Shown here: positions 10,611 through 23,285 of the stretch, in pieces
Numbering within the stretch: the stretch's first letter is position 1
Layout of the letters: every line of letters begins with the position of its first letter
Assembly: GCA_023634235.1 (NCBI GenBank)
Contig: JAMKCF010000085.1
Location: 124,001-188,000 of the forward strand
Reading direction: 5' to 3'
Length of the DNA stretch: 64,000 nt
Source of the DNA: Pisaster brevispinus
Taxonomy: Eukaryota; Echinodermata; Asteroidea; Forcipulatida; Asteriidae
Made by a program: the position numbers and the translations under genes
The notes under the pieces: model-generated
The model's input: the letters and a program-made list of their open reading frames with translations, nothing else
What the model was told of the DNA's origin: nothing
Database searches by the model: none

Positions 10611-13600
10611 CCTTTATGATAGGTTTCTTCAAACATAGAGGGTTGAGATGAATGCACTCTTTCAATAACAAATGATGTACCATCCTTTTATAATAAACAA
10701 CTAATCAAGAGGATTGGGATGAATAATCTCTTCCAAAAAACAATGATGAACCATCCCTTGATGGTATGTTTCTTAAAAACTAGAGGATTGGAATGAATGT
10801 ATTTTCCAACAACCAAAGATGTACCATCCCTTGATGATATGTTTCGTGAAACAAGAGGATTGGAAAGAATGTACTCTTCCAGTAACCAATGATGTACAAT
10901 CCCTTTATGATATGTTTCTTTAAAAAAAAGAGGATTGAAATGAATGTAGTCTTCAAGTAACAAATTATGTACCATCCCTTTATGATGTGTTTTGTGGAAA
11001 CTAGAGGACTGGAATGAATGTACTCTTGCAATAACCAAAGATGTACCACCCACTTATGATGTGTTTCCTGAAAACTAGAGGATTGGAATGAATGTACTCT
11101 TGCAATAACCAAAGATGTACCAGCCCTTTATGATAAACAACTAATTTAGAGGATTGGAATGAATGTACTCTTCCAATAACCAATGATGTACCATCCCTTT
11201 CTGATGTGTTTCTTGAAAACTTTAGGATTGGAATGAATGTACTCTTCCAAAAACCAATGATGAACCAGCCCTTTATGATAAACAACTAATTTAGAGGATT
11301 GGGATCAATGTACTCTTTCAATAACCAATGATGTACCATCCCTTTCTGATGTGTTTCTTGAGAACTAGAGGATTGGAAGGAATGTACTCTTCAAAAAACC
11401 AATGATGTAACATATCTTTTCGATGTGTTTTTTGAAAACTAGAGGATTGGAATGAATGTACCCTTCCAAAAACCATTGATGTACTATCCCTTTATAATGT
11501 GTTTCTTGAAAACTTTAGGATTGGAATGAATGTACTCTTCCAAAAACCAATAATGTACCCTGATTATAGTTTTCTTGAAAACTAAAAGTCTTGAATGATT
11601 TTACTCTTCCAATAACCACTGATGTACCATCCTTTTTTGATAAACAACTAGATTAGAGGATTGAAATGAATGTTTTCTTCCAATAACCAATTATGTACCA
11701 TTCCTTTAATGATATGTGTTTCTTGAAAAAAAGAGGATTGAAACGAATGTACTCTTCAAGTAACAAATCATGTACCATCGCTTTATGATATGTTTCGTGA
11801 AAACTAGAGGATTGGTATGAATGAACTCTTCCAATAACCGAAGATGTACCATCCCTTTATGATGTGTTTCTTGAAAACTTGAGGATTGGAATGAATGTAC
11901 TCTTCCAATAACCAATGATGTATCGTCCGTTTATGATGTGTTTCTTGAAAACGAGACGATTTGAATGAATGTACTCTTCCAATAACCAATGATGTACCAT
12001 CCCTTGATGATATGTTTCGTGAAACAAGAGGATTGGAAAGAATGTACTCTTCCAGTAACCAATGATGTACAATCCCTTTATGATGTGTTTCTTGAAAACT
12101 TGAGGATTGGAATGAATGAACTCTTCTAATAACTGAAGATGTACCATCCCTTTATGATGTGTTTCTTGAAAACTTGAGGATTGGAATGAATGTACTCTTC
12201 CATAAACCAATGATGTATGGTCCGTTTATGATGTGTTTCTTGAAAACTACAGGATTGGAATGAATGTACTCTTCCAAAAACCAACGATGTACCATGATGG
12301 TATGTTTCTTGAAAACGAGACGATTTGAATGAATGTACTCTTCCAATAACCAATGATGTATCATCCCTTTATGATGTGTTTCTTGAAAACTAGAGGATTT
12401 GAATGAATGTACTCTTCCTAAAACTAATGATGTACCTTGATGATAATTTTCTTGAAAACTAGAAGTCTGGAATGATATTACTCTTCCAATAACCAATGAT
12501 TTACTATCCTTTTTTGATAAACAACTAATTAAGAGGATTGGGATGAATGTTCTCTTCGAATGTCCAATGATGTACCATCCCTTTATGGAATGAATGTACT
12601 CTTCCAAAAACCAATGATGTACCATCCCTTTATGATGTGTTTCTTGAAAACTTGAGGATTGGAATGATTGTACTCTTCAAAAAACAAATGATGTAACTTG
12701 ATGATATGTTTCTTGAAAATTGGAGGATTTGGATGAATGTTCTCTTCCAATAACCAATGATGTACCATCCCATTAATGATATGTTTCTTTAAAAAAAAGA
12801 GGATTGAAATGAATGTAGTCTTCAAGTAACAAATGATGTACCATCCCTTTATGATGTGTTTTGTGGAAACTAGAGGATTGGAATGAATGTACTCTTGCAA
12901 TAACCAAATATGTACCACCCACTTATGTGTTTCCTGAAAACTAGAGGATTTGAATGAATGTACTCTTGCAATAACCAAAGATGTACCACCCACTTATGAT
13001 GTGTTTCCTGAAAACTAGAGGATTTGAATGAATGTACTCTTCAAAAAACCAATGATGTACCATATCTTTTCAATGTGTTTCTTGAAAACTAGAGGATTGG
13101 AATGAATGTACCCTTCCAAAAACCATTGATGTACTATCCCTTTATGATGTGTTTCTTGAAAACTTTAGGATTGGAATGAATGTACTCTTCCAAAAACCAA
13201 TAATGTACCCTGATTATAGTTTTCTTGAAAACTAAAAGTCTTGAATGATTTTACTCTTACAATAACCACTGATGTACCATCCCTTTTTGATAAACAACTA
13301 GTTAAGAGGATTGGAATGAATGTTTTCTTCCAATAACCAATTATGTACCATCCCTTTAATGATATGTGTTTCTTGAAAAAAAGAGGATTGAAATGAATGT
13401 ACTCTTCAAGTAACAAATGATGTTCCATCGCTTTATGATATGTTTCGTGAAAACTAGAGGATTGGAATGAATGTACTCTTTCAAAAACCATTGATGTATC
13501 GTCCGTTTATGATGTGTTTCTTGAAAACTAGTGGATTGGAATGAATGAACTCTTCCAATAACCAAAGATGTACCATCCCTTTATGATATGTTTCGTGAAA

Positions 13601-16600
13601 ACTAGAGGATTGCGATGAATGTACTCTTCCAATAACCAATGATGTACCATCCCTTTCTGATGTGTTTCTTGAGAACTAGAGGAATGGAAGGAATGTACTC
13701 TTCAAAAACCAATGATGTACCGTATCTTTTCGATGTGTTTCTTGAAAACTAGAGGAATGGGATGAATGTGATCTTCCATTAACCAAAGATATACCATCCC
13801 TTTATGATGTGTTTCTTGAAAACTAGAGGATCGGGATGAATGTACTCTTCCAAAATCCAATGATGTACCTTGATGATATGTTTCTTGAAAACTAGAGGAT
13901 TGGAATGACTGTACTCTTCCAAAATCCAATGATGTACCTTGATGATATGTTTCTTGAAAACTAGAGGATTGGAATGAAAATATACTCTTCAATAACCAAT
14001 GATGATATTTTGTTCGAAAACTAGAGGATTGGAATGACTGTACTCTTCCAATAACCAATGATGTACCATCCCTTCATGATGTGTTTCTTGAAAACTAGAG
14101 GATTTGAATGAATGTACTCTTCCTAAAACTAATGATGTACCTTGATGATAATTTTCTTGAAAACTAGAAGTTTGGAATGATATTACTCTTTCAATAACCA
14201 ATGATTTTCCATCCCTTTATGATATGTTTCTTGAAAAAAGGAAGATTGGAATGAATGTACTCTTCCACTAACCAATGATGTACCATCCCTTTATGATGTG
14301 TTTCTTAAAAACTTGAGGATTGGAATGATTGTACTCTTCAAAAAACAAATGATGTAACTTGATGATATGTTTCTTGAAAATTGGAGGATTTGGATGAATG
14401 TTCTCTTCCAATAACCAATGATGTACCATCCCATTAATGATATGTTTCTTTAAAAAAAAGAGGATTGAAATGAATGTAGTCTTCAAGTAACAAATGATGT
14501 ACCATCCCTTTATGATGTGTTTTGTGGAAACTAGAGGATTGGAATGAATGTACTCTTGCAATAACCAAATATGTACCACCCACTTATGTGTTTCCTGAAA
14601 ACTAGAGGATTTGAATGAATGTACTCTTGCAATAACCAAAGATGTACCACCCACTTATGATGTGTTTCCTGAAAACTAGAGGATTGGAATGAATGTACCC
14701 TTCCAAAAACCATTGATGTACTATCCCTTTATGATGTGTTTCTTGAAAACTTTAGGATTGGAATGAATGTACTCTTCCAAAAACCAATAATGTACCCTGA
14801 TTATAGTTTTCTTGAAAACTAAAAGTCTTGAATGATTTTACTCTTCCAATAACCACTGATGTACCATCCCTTTTTGATAAACAACTAGATTAGAGGATTG
14901 AAATGAATGTTTTCTTCCAATAACCAATTATGTACCATCCCTTTAATGATATGTGTTTCTTGAAAAAAAGAGGATTGAAATGAATGTACTCTTCAAGTAA
15001 CAAATGATGTTCCATCGCTTTATGATATGTTTCGTGAAAACTAGAGGATTGGGATGAATGAACTCTTCTAATAACCAAAGATGTACCATCCCTTTATGAT
15101 ATGTTTCTTGAAAACGAGAGGATTGGAATGAATGTACTCTTTCAAAAACCATTGATGTATCGTCCGTTTATGATGTGTTTCTTGAAAACTAGTGGATTGG
15201 AATGAATGAACTCTTCCAATAACCAAAGATGTACCATCCCTTTATGATATGTTTCGTGAAAACTAGAGGATTGCGATGAATGTACTCTTCCAATAACCAA
15301 TGATGTACCATCCCTTTCTGATGTGTTTCTTGAGAACTAGAGGAATGGAAGGAATGTACTCTTCAAAAACCAATGATGTACCGTATCTTTTCGATGTGTT
15401 TCTTGAAAACTAGAGGAATGGGATGAATGTGATCTTCCATTAACCAAAGATATACCATCCCTTTATGATGTGTTTCTTGAAAACTAGAGGATCGGGATGA
15501 ATGTACTCTTCCAAAATCCAATGATGTACCTTGATGATATGTTTCTTGAAAACTAGAGGATTGGAATGACTGTACTCTTCCAAAATCCAATGATGTACCT
15601 TGATGATATGTTTCTTGAAAACTAGAGGATTGGAATGAAAATATACTCTTCAATAACCAATGATGATATTTTGTTTGAAAACTAGAGGATTGGAATGACT
15701 GTACTCTTCCAATAACCAATGATGTACCATCCCTTCATGATGTGTTTCTTGAAAACTAGAGGATTTGAATGAATGTACTCTTCCTAAAACTAATGATGTA
15801 CCTTGATGATAATTTTCTTGAAAACTAGAAGTTTGGAATGATATTACTCTTCCAATAACCAATGATTTTCCATCCCTTTATGATATGTTTCTTGAAAAAA
15901 GGAAGATTGGAATGAATGTACTCTTCCACTAACCAATGATGTACCGTCCCTTTATGATGTGTTTATTGAAAACTTAAAGATTGGAATGAATGTACTCTTC
16001 CAATAACCAATGATGTACTGCCCTTTATGATGTGTTTCTTGAAAACTAGAGGATTGGAATGAAAGTACTCTTCCAAAAACCAATGATGAACCAGCCCTTT
16101 ATGATAAACAACTAATTTAGAGGATTGGGATCAATGTACTCTTTCAATAACCAATGATGTACCATCCCTTTCTGATGTGTTTCTTGAGAACTAGAGGGTT
16201 GGAAGGAATGTACTCTTCCAAAAACCATTGATGTACCTTGATGATATGTTTCTTGAAACTAGAGGATTGGAATGAATGTACTCTTCCAATAACCAATGTT
16301 GACCTTTTTAAAAATTTGTTTCTTGAAAACTAGAGGATTAGAATGAATGAAATCTTCCCAAAAAACAATGATGTACCTTGATGATATGTTTCTTGAAAAC
16401 TAGAGGATTGGAATGAATAAACTCTTCCAAAGAACAATGATGAACCATTCTTTTTCGATTTGTTTCTTGAAAACTTGCGGAATGGAATGAATGAAATCTT
16501 CCAAAAACCAATAATGTTCCATCCCTTTTTGATATGTTTCTTGAAAACTAGAGGATTATAATGAATGTATCTTCAAATAACTAATGATGTATCATCCCTT

Positions 16601-16860
16601 GAAGATATGTTTCTTGAAAACTAGAGGATTGCGATGAATGTACTCTTCCAATAACCAATGATGTACCATCCCTTTATGATGTGTTTCTTGAAAACTAGAG
16701 GATTGGAATGACTGTACTCTTCCAAAATCCAATGATGTACCTTGATGATATGTTTCTTGAAAACTAGAGGATTGGAATGAAAATATACTCTTCAATAACC
16801 AATGATGATATTTTGTTTGAAAACTAGAGGATTGGAATGACTGTACTCTTTCAAAGTACA
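10610..16860. repeat. Minisatellite, period about 74 bp, about 84 copies
   Basis: The core ggattggaatgaatgtactc recurs about every 71-75 bp across 6.2 kb, in one orientation. It is followed in each unit by a variable aataaccaatgatgtacc part and a gtttcttgaaaac part. Units differ by substitutions and small indels. The reverse complement lacks stops in all three frames in many units, so long open frames appear on the minus strand, but the same peptide returns in every frame as the period drifts. That is an artefact and not a gene. One isolated inverted unit-like fragment sits at about 18460-18490, outside the array. Confidence 0.95.
12640..15960. repeat. Higher-order duplication, two 1661-bp blocks inside the minisatellite
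   Basis: Block 1 (about 12640-14300) and block 2 (about 14301-15960) share the same ordered series of variant units, with matching landmarks 1661 bp apart (for example 12993 with 14654, and 13702 with 15363). Block 2 lacks one unit present in block 1 near 13020-13090 and has an extra unit near 15055-15130, which restores the spacing. A third partial match starts at about 11515. This indicates recent amplification of multi-unit blocks by unequal exchange. Confidence 0.85.
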
Positions 16861-16934
16861 CATTTTGTATCGCTCATATTTACAAACCTTCAAAGACAAA
16901 GTACCAGTTGTTGTTTAATAATTGATTTGGTTCA

Positions 16935-17405
16935 ATCTGAAAGCTCACAAATCCTGAAGAGAAATATTTCCATCTGAGAGCTCACTGATTCTAAAGTTCA
17001 TACTAGTACCAACCCTCCAGAGAATTATTTCCATCTGAAAGCTCACTTATTCTAAAGTTTATTCCAGAACCAACCCTCAAGAGAAAACATTTCTATCTGA
17101 AAGCTCACTGATTCTTAAATTCATATTAGTACCAACCCTCTAGAGAATTATTTCCATCTGAATTCTCACTGGTTCTAAAGTTCATACCAGTGCCAATCCA
17201 CCAGAGAAATATTTCCATCAGAAAGCTCACTGATTCTAAAGTTCATACCAGTACCAATCCTCCAGAGAAATATTTTCAGCTGGAAGCTCACTGATTCTAA
17301 AGTTCATACCAGTACAAATCCTCCAGAGAAATAATTCCATCTGAAAGCTCACTGATTCTAAAGTTCAAACCAGTACCAATCCTCCAGAGAAATATTTCCA
17401 TCTGA
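16935..17405. repeat. Minisatellite, period about 61 bp, about 8 copies
   Basis: The segment agctcactgattctaaagtt recurs about every 61 bp from 16940 to 17350, with a tccagagaaatatttcc part in each unit. It begins within about 80 bp of the end of the 74-bp array but shares no obvious sequence with it. Non-coding. Confidence 0.9.
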
Positions 17406-18895
17406 AGAGCATGCACTGTCAAATTTCAAGAAATGACATTTGAAGAACCAACAAATCTCTGTTCCTTATTTTAATTGCCGCACAAAAAAACCTAAAACAA
17501 CACAAACTAGTGTATGTAGCATAACTACATATGTAACATATGTGTACAATAGATTTGCGCAAACTTGTACATGGTTAAAAATATTTAGTTTTTAATGCTA
17601 TCAATGGTCACTTTAACATGCTGCAGGAACTGTAGGAATTATGAAGTTTTTTTATTCAATGTTAAAACTTTATACCACTAAATATTTACACAACACCATC
17701 ATTTCTCTGAAATTAGCCTGAATATACTGTACATACCCGAGCAAGCTGGAATGGGTGGATAGAGTTTTATAGACTTAACCATAGTCAAGATGTCACTTGA
17801 TCAATATGTGGTTTGACTAGCTTGTCCAACTGGGTCAACCTAGTCCCGGAGCACTGTTTCTCTAGTCAAATTTGCAAGGCTATGTCACTGTTTCAAGGTG
17901 GCAAATAAAGGTTGTTTGATATTAAAAGCGGATAATGCTTTGTAAACATTTGTGATTACACGCAAAGTTAATTTCAAGAATGATCTCCTTCAGTACTCCA
18001 TGGTTCAACAGAAAAATTGTAGAATTTTGCCAAAATGCCAATTAGTAAGCCCATAGTTTGTTATTGCAAGTTATGCAGGGAAATTTAAGAAAAAACAATG
18101 GACAGATACATGTGTAGGCTTACACTGTTTTATCTGCCATGTTTTAAAATTCAAAACAACTGAAGATTTAGCACCCAAATTTGCTCCAAGCTAGAATGTT
18201 AGATTTTTGTTCATGGAACATCTTGCTCATGTGATATTTGGAAGATATAGTAGCGCTACTTAAATAGGGTTACAAAAAGTTTACAAAGACAAGAGAAGAT
18301 GATTGGTGCTGGTCACGAGAAATCTCTGTTGAGTTTCAGACCTCTCTTGTCTTCAAGTATTGTCTCCACTTGTCTTCTCTGTAAAAAATAGATTCGAAAA
18401 CAAAAGAGAAAGAGGAATTTAACTTAACGGTAAAGTAAATCATTGGTTTCATTGGAGTCCATTCATTCCAATCCTCCAGTTTTAAAGAAAAATTTCATAA
18501 AGTAAGGTGAAGTTTGTGGTGACAGCATGTATAAAATAAGTTGCCGTTTGGATCAGTATGCTTTGATTGTCTCTGACCCATTACCCGCTGCTTCATAGGA
18601 TTCAAACTGCTTCTAAGCACAAAGGCTTGGAGTCGAGACAGCCTTGATGGCAGTTGGCTGACTTAATATAAGATGTTTGACTTCCTGAGCCTGGTGGGCA
18701 AAAAAATATCAGCAAAAATTAAAGCAAACGTACTAAACAGGATTCCAGAACCCCGATGTCATAGAGCAGCTTAACCGTAACAGTGCCTTGTATTATATAC
18801 ATGTAAATCCATGCACTTTAACAAACAAAGCATCAGGGTTCGTAAAATGTTTGTGTGCACAGGGACAGGATTAATTTTTCGGAATAATTTTTGAG
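17406..18895. other. Intergenic stretch, one stray minisatellite unit
   Basis: No gene is supported on either strand. At about 18455-18490 the sequence is the reverse complement of the core of the 74-bp unit of the 10.6-16.9 kb array, a single displaced and inverted copy. The rest is unique AT-rich DNA as far as can be seen. Confidence 0.5.
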
Positions 18896-18899
18896 AATA

Positions 18900-19015
18900 T
18901 CGTTGCCTCTCTACCCACCTCACAAGTACCCATTTAATCCTGGGTGATGAGAAGCAATTCAAGTTAAGTTTTCTTGCCCACAGTCATTTTTAATGAGATA
19001 TCGCCCAACTCACAA
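18900..19015 (-). mobile_element. SINE body remnant
   Basis: On the minus strand, cttctcatcacccagg followed by ttaaatgggtac resembles the body of the SINE at 1535-1860 (cttctcttcacccaggg, ataaatgggtacc). The tRNA-like head is absent or unrecognisable, so this is a truncated copy. Confidence 0.5.
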
Positions 19016-19221
19016 GGCTGGAAGGCAACTTCAAGGTGAGGGCTACACTTAACTGATTTGGGCTTTCAACCCAGATCAACTGTCATCAGAGACACGTTGC
19101 CACCTACTCCTGGGGCTGAAACAGGGTTACCCCATTCACAGTCCGTAAAGATATAGGCATGGGTATCATCCACTAGGAGCCTGGCTGGTAGAGCTGAATG
19201 CACTACATTCCCAACTTGTTA

Positions 19222-19761
19222 TGAAGCAATTATGGTTAAGTGCCGTCACACGAATGACCAGCAGTGATTGGAGTGTAGCAGTGAGTTTATTAATCAGCAC
19301 AACCTGTGCTGTCACATGGATGACCTGCAGTTGTTGGAGTGCAGCAGTGAGTTTATTAATCAGCACAACCTGTGCCGTCACATGGATGACCAGCAGTGAT
19401 TGGAGTGTAACAGTGAGTTTATTAATCAGCACAACCTGTGCCGTCACATGAATGACCTGCAGTTGTTGGAGTGCAGCAGTGAGTTTATTAATCAGCACAA
19501 CCTGTGCCGTCACATGGATGACCTGCAGTGGTTGGAGTGTAGCGTGAGTTTACTAATCAGCACAACCTGTGCCGTCACATGGATGACCTGCAGTGGTTGG
19601 AGTGTAGCGTGAGTTTACTAATCAGCACAACCTTTGCTGTCACATGGATGACCTGCAGTGGCTGGAGTGCAACAGTGAGTTTACTTATCAGCACAGTGAC
19701 GGCACAGGTTGTGCTGATTAGTAAACTCACCTCTACACTCCAACCACTGCAGGTCATATCA
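19222..19761 (+). repeat. 66-bp tandem array, forward orientation, ending in an inverted junction
   Basis: The segment gtgagtttattaatcagcac recurs at 19281, 19347, 19413 and 19479, an exact 66-bp step, then at 63-66 bp. Because 66 is 22 codons, the frame is kept and reads a repeated EFINQHNLCRHMDD peptide between cysteines. At about 19690-19700 the array flips, a forward unit running straight into a reverse-complement unit and forming a palindromic junction. The array continues in reverse orientation after the SINE. Confidence 0.9.
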
Positions 19762-20190
19762 ATAATAGTAGTGGCTTCTTATATAGCACTCATATCGATC
19801 ACTCAGTGACGCTCAAGGCGCTTCAACATTAAGTATTTTCCTGCAAGTTATTTTTTGGGTTACGTTTGAATTATCAGACCAACTCCTTTACATAGCACAT
19901 TGTAATGGTTTACAAGGTGCTGTGGCTCAATATGCTGCCAATCAAACCAGGAACACCGGGGCAGACCCCTTCTCTTTTTCATAAATGCACTTGGTTCTTT
20001 TACGTGCCTTACACAACACACAATGGACAAACGACTTTACATTCCATCCAAAGAACGAAGCATTCATGGTTAAGTGTCTTGCTTGAAGACACAAGTGTTG
20101 CGGTCGGGAATCGAACCCAAATTCTGCTCATCAGAAACACCAGAGCTTGAGTCCAGTGCTCTTAACCGCTCGGCAACGATATGCCATGTG
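19762..20190 (-). mobile_element. SINE, tRNA-Leu-like, inserted in the 66-bp array
   Basis: On the minus strand the head near 20190-20105 contains gttgccgagcggttaagagc (A box) and gggttcgattcccgac (B box), a textbook tRNA-Leu-like promoter. The body runs to a 3' end with gcgccttgagcgtcactgag and a tail into ACT/ATT repeats at 19762. It is the best preserved SINE in the window. Units of the 66-bp array lie on both sides, so the array is older. Confidence 0.9.
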
Positions 20191-20990
20191 ACGGCACAGT
20201 TTGTGCTGGTTAGTAAACTCACTGCACTCCAACCACTGAAGGTCATCCATGTGACTACACAGGTTGTGCTGATTAGTAAACTCAGCGGTACACTCGAACC
20301 ACTGCAGGTCAGCCATGTGACTGCACAGTCTATGCTTATTAGTAAACTCATTGCACTCCTACCAGTGCAGGTCAGCCATTTGACGGCACAAATTGTGCTG
20401 ATTAGTGAACTCAGTGTACTCCAACCACTGTAGGTCCTCCATGTGACGACACAGGTTGTGCTAAAAACTAAACTCACTGCCAAACTCCACCCAATGCCGG
20501 TCATTCGTGGGATGGCACAGATTGTGCTGATTAGTAAACTCACTGCAGTCCAACCACTGCAGGTCATCCATGTGACGGCACAGATTATGCTGATTAGTAA
20601 ATTCACTGCTACACTCCAGCCACTGCAGGTCCTCCATGTGACATCACAGGTTGTGCGGATTAGTAAACTAACTGCCGCACTCCAACTTCTGCAGGTCCTC
20701 CATGTGGCGGCGCAGATTGTGCTGATTAGTTAGCCCACTGCTCTCCAACCACTGGAGGTGATCCTTTTGACAGCAAAAGTTGTGCTGATTAGTAAACTCA
20801 CTGCTACACTCCTACCACTGTGGGTCATCAATGTGACGGCACAAATTGTGCTTTTAAGTAAACTTACTGCTGCACTGCAACCACTGCAGGTCATCCATGT
20901 GATGGCCGAGTTGTGTTGATTAGTAAACTCACTGCTACACCCCAGGCACCGCAGGTCATTCATGTGACAGCACTAGTTGTGGTACTGTTG
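20191..20990 (-). repeat. 66-bp tandem array, reverse orientation
   Basis: About twelve units of gtgctgattagtaaactcac plus ccaaccactgcaggtcatcc continue on the right of the SINE. They are in reverse-complement orientation to the 19.2-19.7 kb units and more diverged. Further patches of the same repeat lie at 21495-21950, 22130-22250, 22770-22930 and 23280-23440. Confidence 0.85.
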
Positions 20991-21074
20991 TGTTGATTAA
21001 TTTTATTGAAAGGAATTGACCTTGGCATTTATAATCTTTAATGGGTTTTTTTCTTTGTTGTTTATGTCTTACAG

Positions 21075-21181
21075 CTCTCTTTATCTGGATCCTGTTTTCA
21101 TTTTTCCTTCACTGGTTTTTCATCATGCTTAACCTTTTCATCAGCCTCCCTGAGTGTAGACCAATATTTAATGTGATGCAG
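21075..21181 (+). other. Exon-like cassette E1, splice-bordered
   Basis: The segment follows a pyrimidine-rich tract and a ttacag acceptor and ends before a strong gtaagaag donor. Its 107 nt read open in one frame (ALFIWIL...ISLPECRPIF). It shares the element AGCCTCCCTGAGTGTAGA and both borders with cassettes E2-E5. The function is unknown, and it could be an exon of a non-coding or duplicated gene. The downstream intron-like sequence is also homologous to that after E2. Confidence 0.45.
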
Positions 21182-21494
21182 GTAAGAAGCAAGTCCTGGT
21201 TTGTTATCTTTAGTTTGTGAAACTAAGTTTCTAAAAATTTGCTGCCTGTGTTTTAAAAATGCAAGATGCCTTTAAAATGATATGTTATAGTGGGGTAGCA
21301 TTTACTCTTAAGTTTTGTTTCAGGGAATACTAGTTGTCTCTCACATGAGTCTACAGAATTTTACCATTTCAAATTTGTAGCAGAATTTGCTGAGTACCAA
21401 AAGACCTTTGTTTGCCATTTCAAGTTCAAACATTTTGTTGATGTTACCAGTCTGTAGCACTGTAATCATTCAGTCGAATCAATTTCGTTCTGTT

Positions 21495-21950
21495 GTAAAA
21501 GCAACTCACTGCACTCCAACCACTGCAGGACATCAATGTGACGGCACAGATTGTGCTGATGAGTAAACTCACTGCACTCCAAGCACAGCAGGTCAATTAT
21601 GTGAAAGCAAGGATTGTGCTGACTAGTAAACTCAATGTACTCCTACAACTGCAGGTCAGCCATGTAACGGCACAGATTGTGCTGATTAGTAAACCAAATG
21701 CACTCCAACCACTGCAGGTCATCTATGTGACAGCACAAGTTGTGCTGTTTAGTAATCTCACCCCTACCACTCAGGTGATCCATATAATGGCATAGCTTGG
21801 GCTAAAAAGTAAACTCACTGCCACACTCCAACCACTGCTGGTCATTCGTGTGACAGCACAGACTGTGCTGATGAGAAAACTCACACTGCACTCCAATTGC
21901 TGCAGGTCATCCTTGTGACGGCACAGGTTGTTGTTATTGTGTGTAGGTTT
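21495..21950 (-). repeat. 66-bp repeat patch
   Basis: About seven diverged reverse-orientation units follow the E1 downstream region. The same order (cassette, about 300 bp of unique sequence, repeat patch) recurs after E2, showing duplication of the whole block. Confidence 0.85.
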
Positions 21951-22023
21951 ATTGCTTGGACAATAATGAATCTTGGCAATTTAAATGATTAATACGGTTT
22001 CTCTTTCTTGTTCCAATCTCACA

Positions 22024-22095
22024 GCTCTCTTATCTCGACCCTTTTATTTTAAATTTAAACGTTTTTTGTCTAAACCAGTCAGTTATACTGTGCCT
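22024..22095 (+). other. Decayed exon-like cassette related to E1
   Basis: A tctcacag acceptor is followed by ctctcttatctcgaccc, matching the start of E1. The homology is lost before the conserved CTGAGTG element and no donor is evident. This looks like an internally deleted copy. Confidence 0.35.
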
Positions 22096-22341
22096 GTTCA
22101 GTTGAATCAACTGTGTTCTGGTGTGTAAGAACCTCACTGCTACACTTACTACTTAGGTCATCCTTGTGACAGTGCAGGCTGTGCTGATTAGTAAACTCAC
22201 TGCTTCACTCCAATGACTGCTTGCAACAATGTGACGGCACAAGTTGCTGTACTGTTGTGATGATTTATTGTATGAAAAAGAATTGGCTTTGGCATTATTA
22301 ATCATGAAAGGTGCTTTTTCTTTCTTGTTTATATCTTACAG

Positions 22342-22446
22342 CCCTTTCATCTTGATCCTGCTTTCAATTCTCATTGACTGTCGTTTCATCATGAAGAACA
22401 TTTTAAACAGCCTTCCTGAGTGTAGATCAACATTTTTGTGATGAGG
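22342..22446 (+). other. Exon-like cassette E2, splice-bordered
   Basis: This 105-nt segment lies between a ttatatcttacag acceptor and a gtaagaag donor. It reads PFILILLS...ILNSLPECRSTFL, then stops. It matches E1 in length, borders and the AGCCTTCCTGAGTGTAGA element, and its downstream sequence is homologous to that after E1. E1 and E2 therefore come from a tandem duplication of about 1.2 kb. Confidence 0.45.
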
Positions 22447-22769
22447 GTAAGAAGCACGTTCTAGTTTGTTATCTTAAAACTTTGAATTTGTGTTTTAAAA
22501 TAAATCAGTGGCTACCTATGTCTTGAAAAATCAATATGCTTTTAAGAACATAATGTTTAGTGGTGTTGCATATGTATATTCTAAGTTTTCAAGATTATCG
22601 GTTGTCTCCCACATGAGGTCACAACGTTTTATTGCTCCAAATTTATTGCAGAGCTTGGCTGATGACGAATAGACTCTTGCTAGCCATTTTTTATTAAAAC
22701 AATTTTTTGTTAATACCAGTCTGTAATACTGTAATCTTGCAGTTGAATCAGTTTTATTCTGGAGTAAAC

Positions 22770-22930
22770 AAAACTCACTGCAGGTCATCCATGAGACGGC
22801 ACAGGTTGTGCCGAGTAGTAAACTCACTGCTACACTCCAACCACTGCTGGTCATCCATGTGACGGCACTGGTTGTCAAGCTAGTAAAACTCAATGTTAAA
22901 CTAACCTTTGCAGGTCAATGTGACACAGGC
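22770..22930 (-). repeat. 66-bp repeat patch
   Basis: Two to three diverged reverse-orientation units follow the sequence downstream of E2, in the same position as the 21495 patch after E1. Confidence 0.8.
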
Positions 22931-22959
22931 AGTCTCACTGCCCTCTAATCACAAGTTAT

Positions 22960-23285
22960 TATTGAATTATCAGACCTACTCCTTTACATAGCACCATGTA
23001 ATGGTTTACAAGGTGCTGTGGCACAATATGCTGCCAATCAAACCAGGAACACCAGGGCCCTCCAGTCTCTTTTCCACAAATGCACTGGATTCTTTTACGT
23101 GCCTTACACAACACACGGGACAAACGACTTTACATCCCATCCGAAGGATGAAGCATTCATGGTTAAGTGTCTTGCTTAAGGACAAAGTGTTACGGTCGGG
23201 AATCGAACCCAAACTCTGCTCATCAGAAATACCAGAGCTTGAGTCCAGTGCTCTTATCTGCTCGGCAACGATATGCCATGTGACG
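22960..23285 (-). mobile_element. SINE, 3'-truncated, duplicate of the 19762 insertion
   Basis: The head (about 23280-23195) and body match the SINE at 19762-20190. The sequence just outside the head (atgccatgtgacggcacag, then an actgaaggtcatcc variant unit) also matches on both. The two copies thus share one original insertion and were separated by block duplication. The 3' tail is missing here. Confidence 0.85.

Noticed and set aside
10688..16861. Many minus-strand ORFs of 60-157 codons with RVHSFQSSSFQETHH-like peptides
   Set aside because: They are by-products of a unit of about 74 bp whose reverse complement has no stops in any frame. The same peptides appear in all frames and drift with unit length.
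10610..17405. CRISPR-like array
   Set aside because: The units are contiguous repeats without unique spacers of constant length, in a eukaryotic context with no cas genes.
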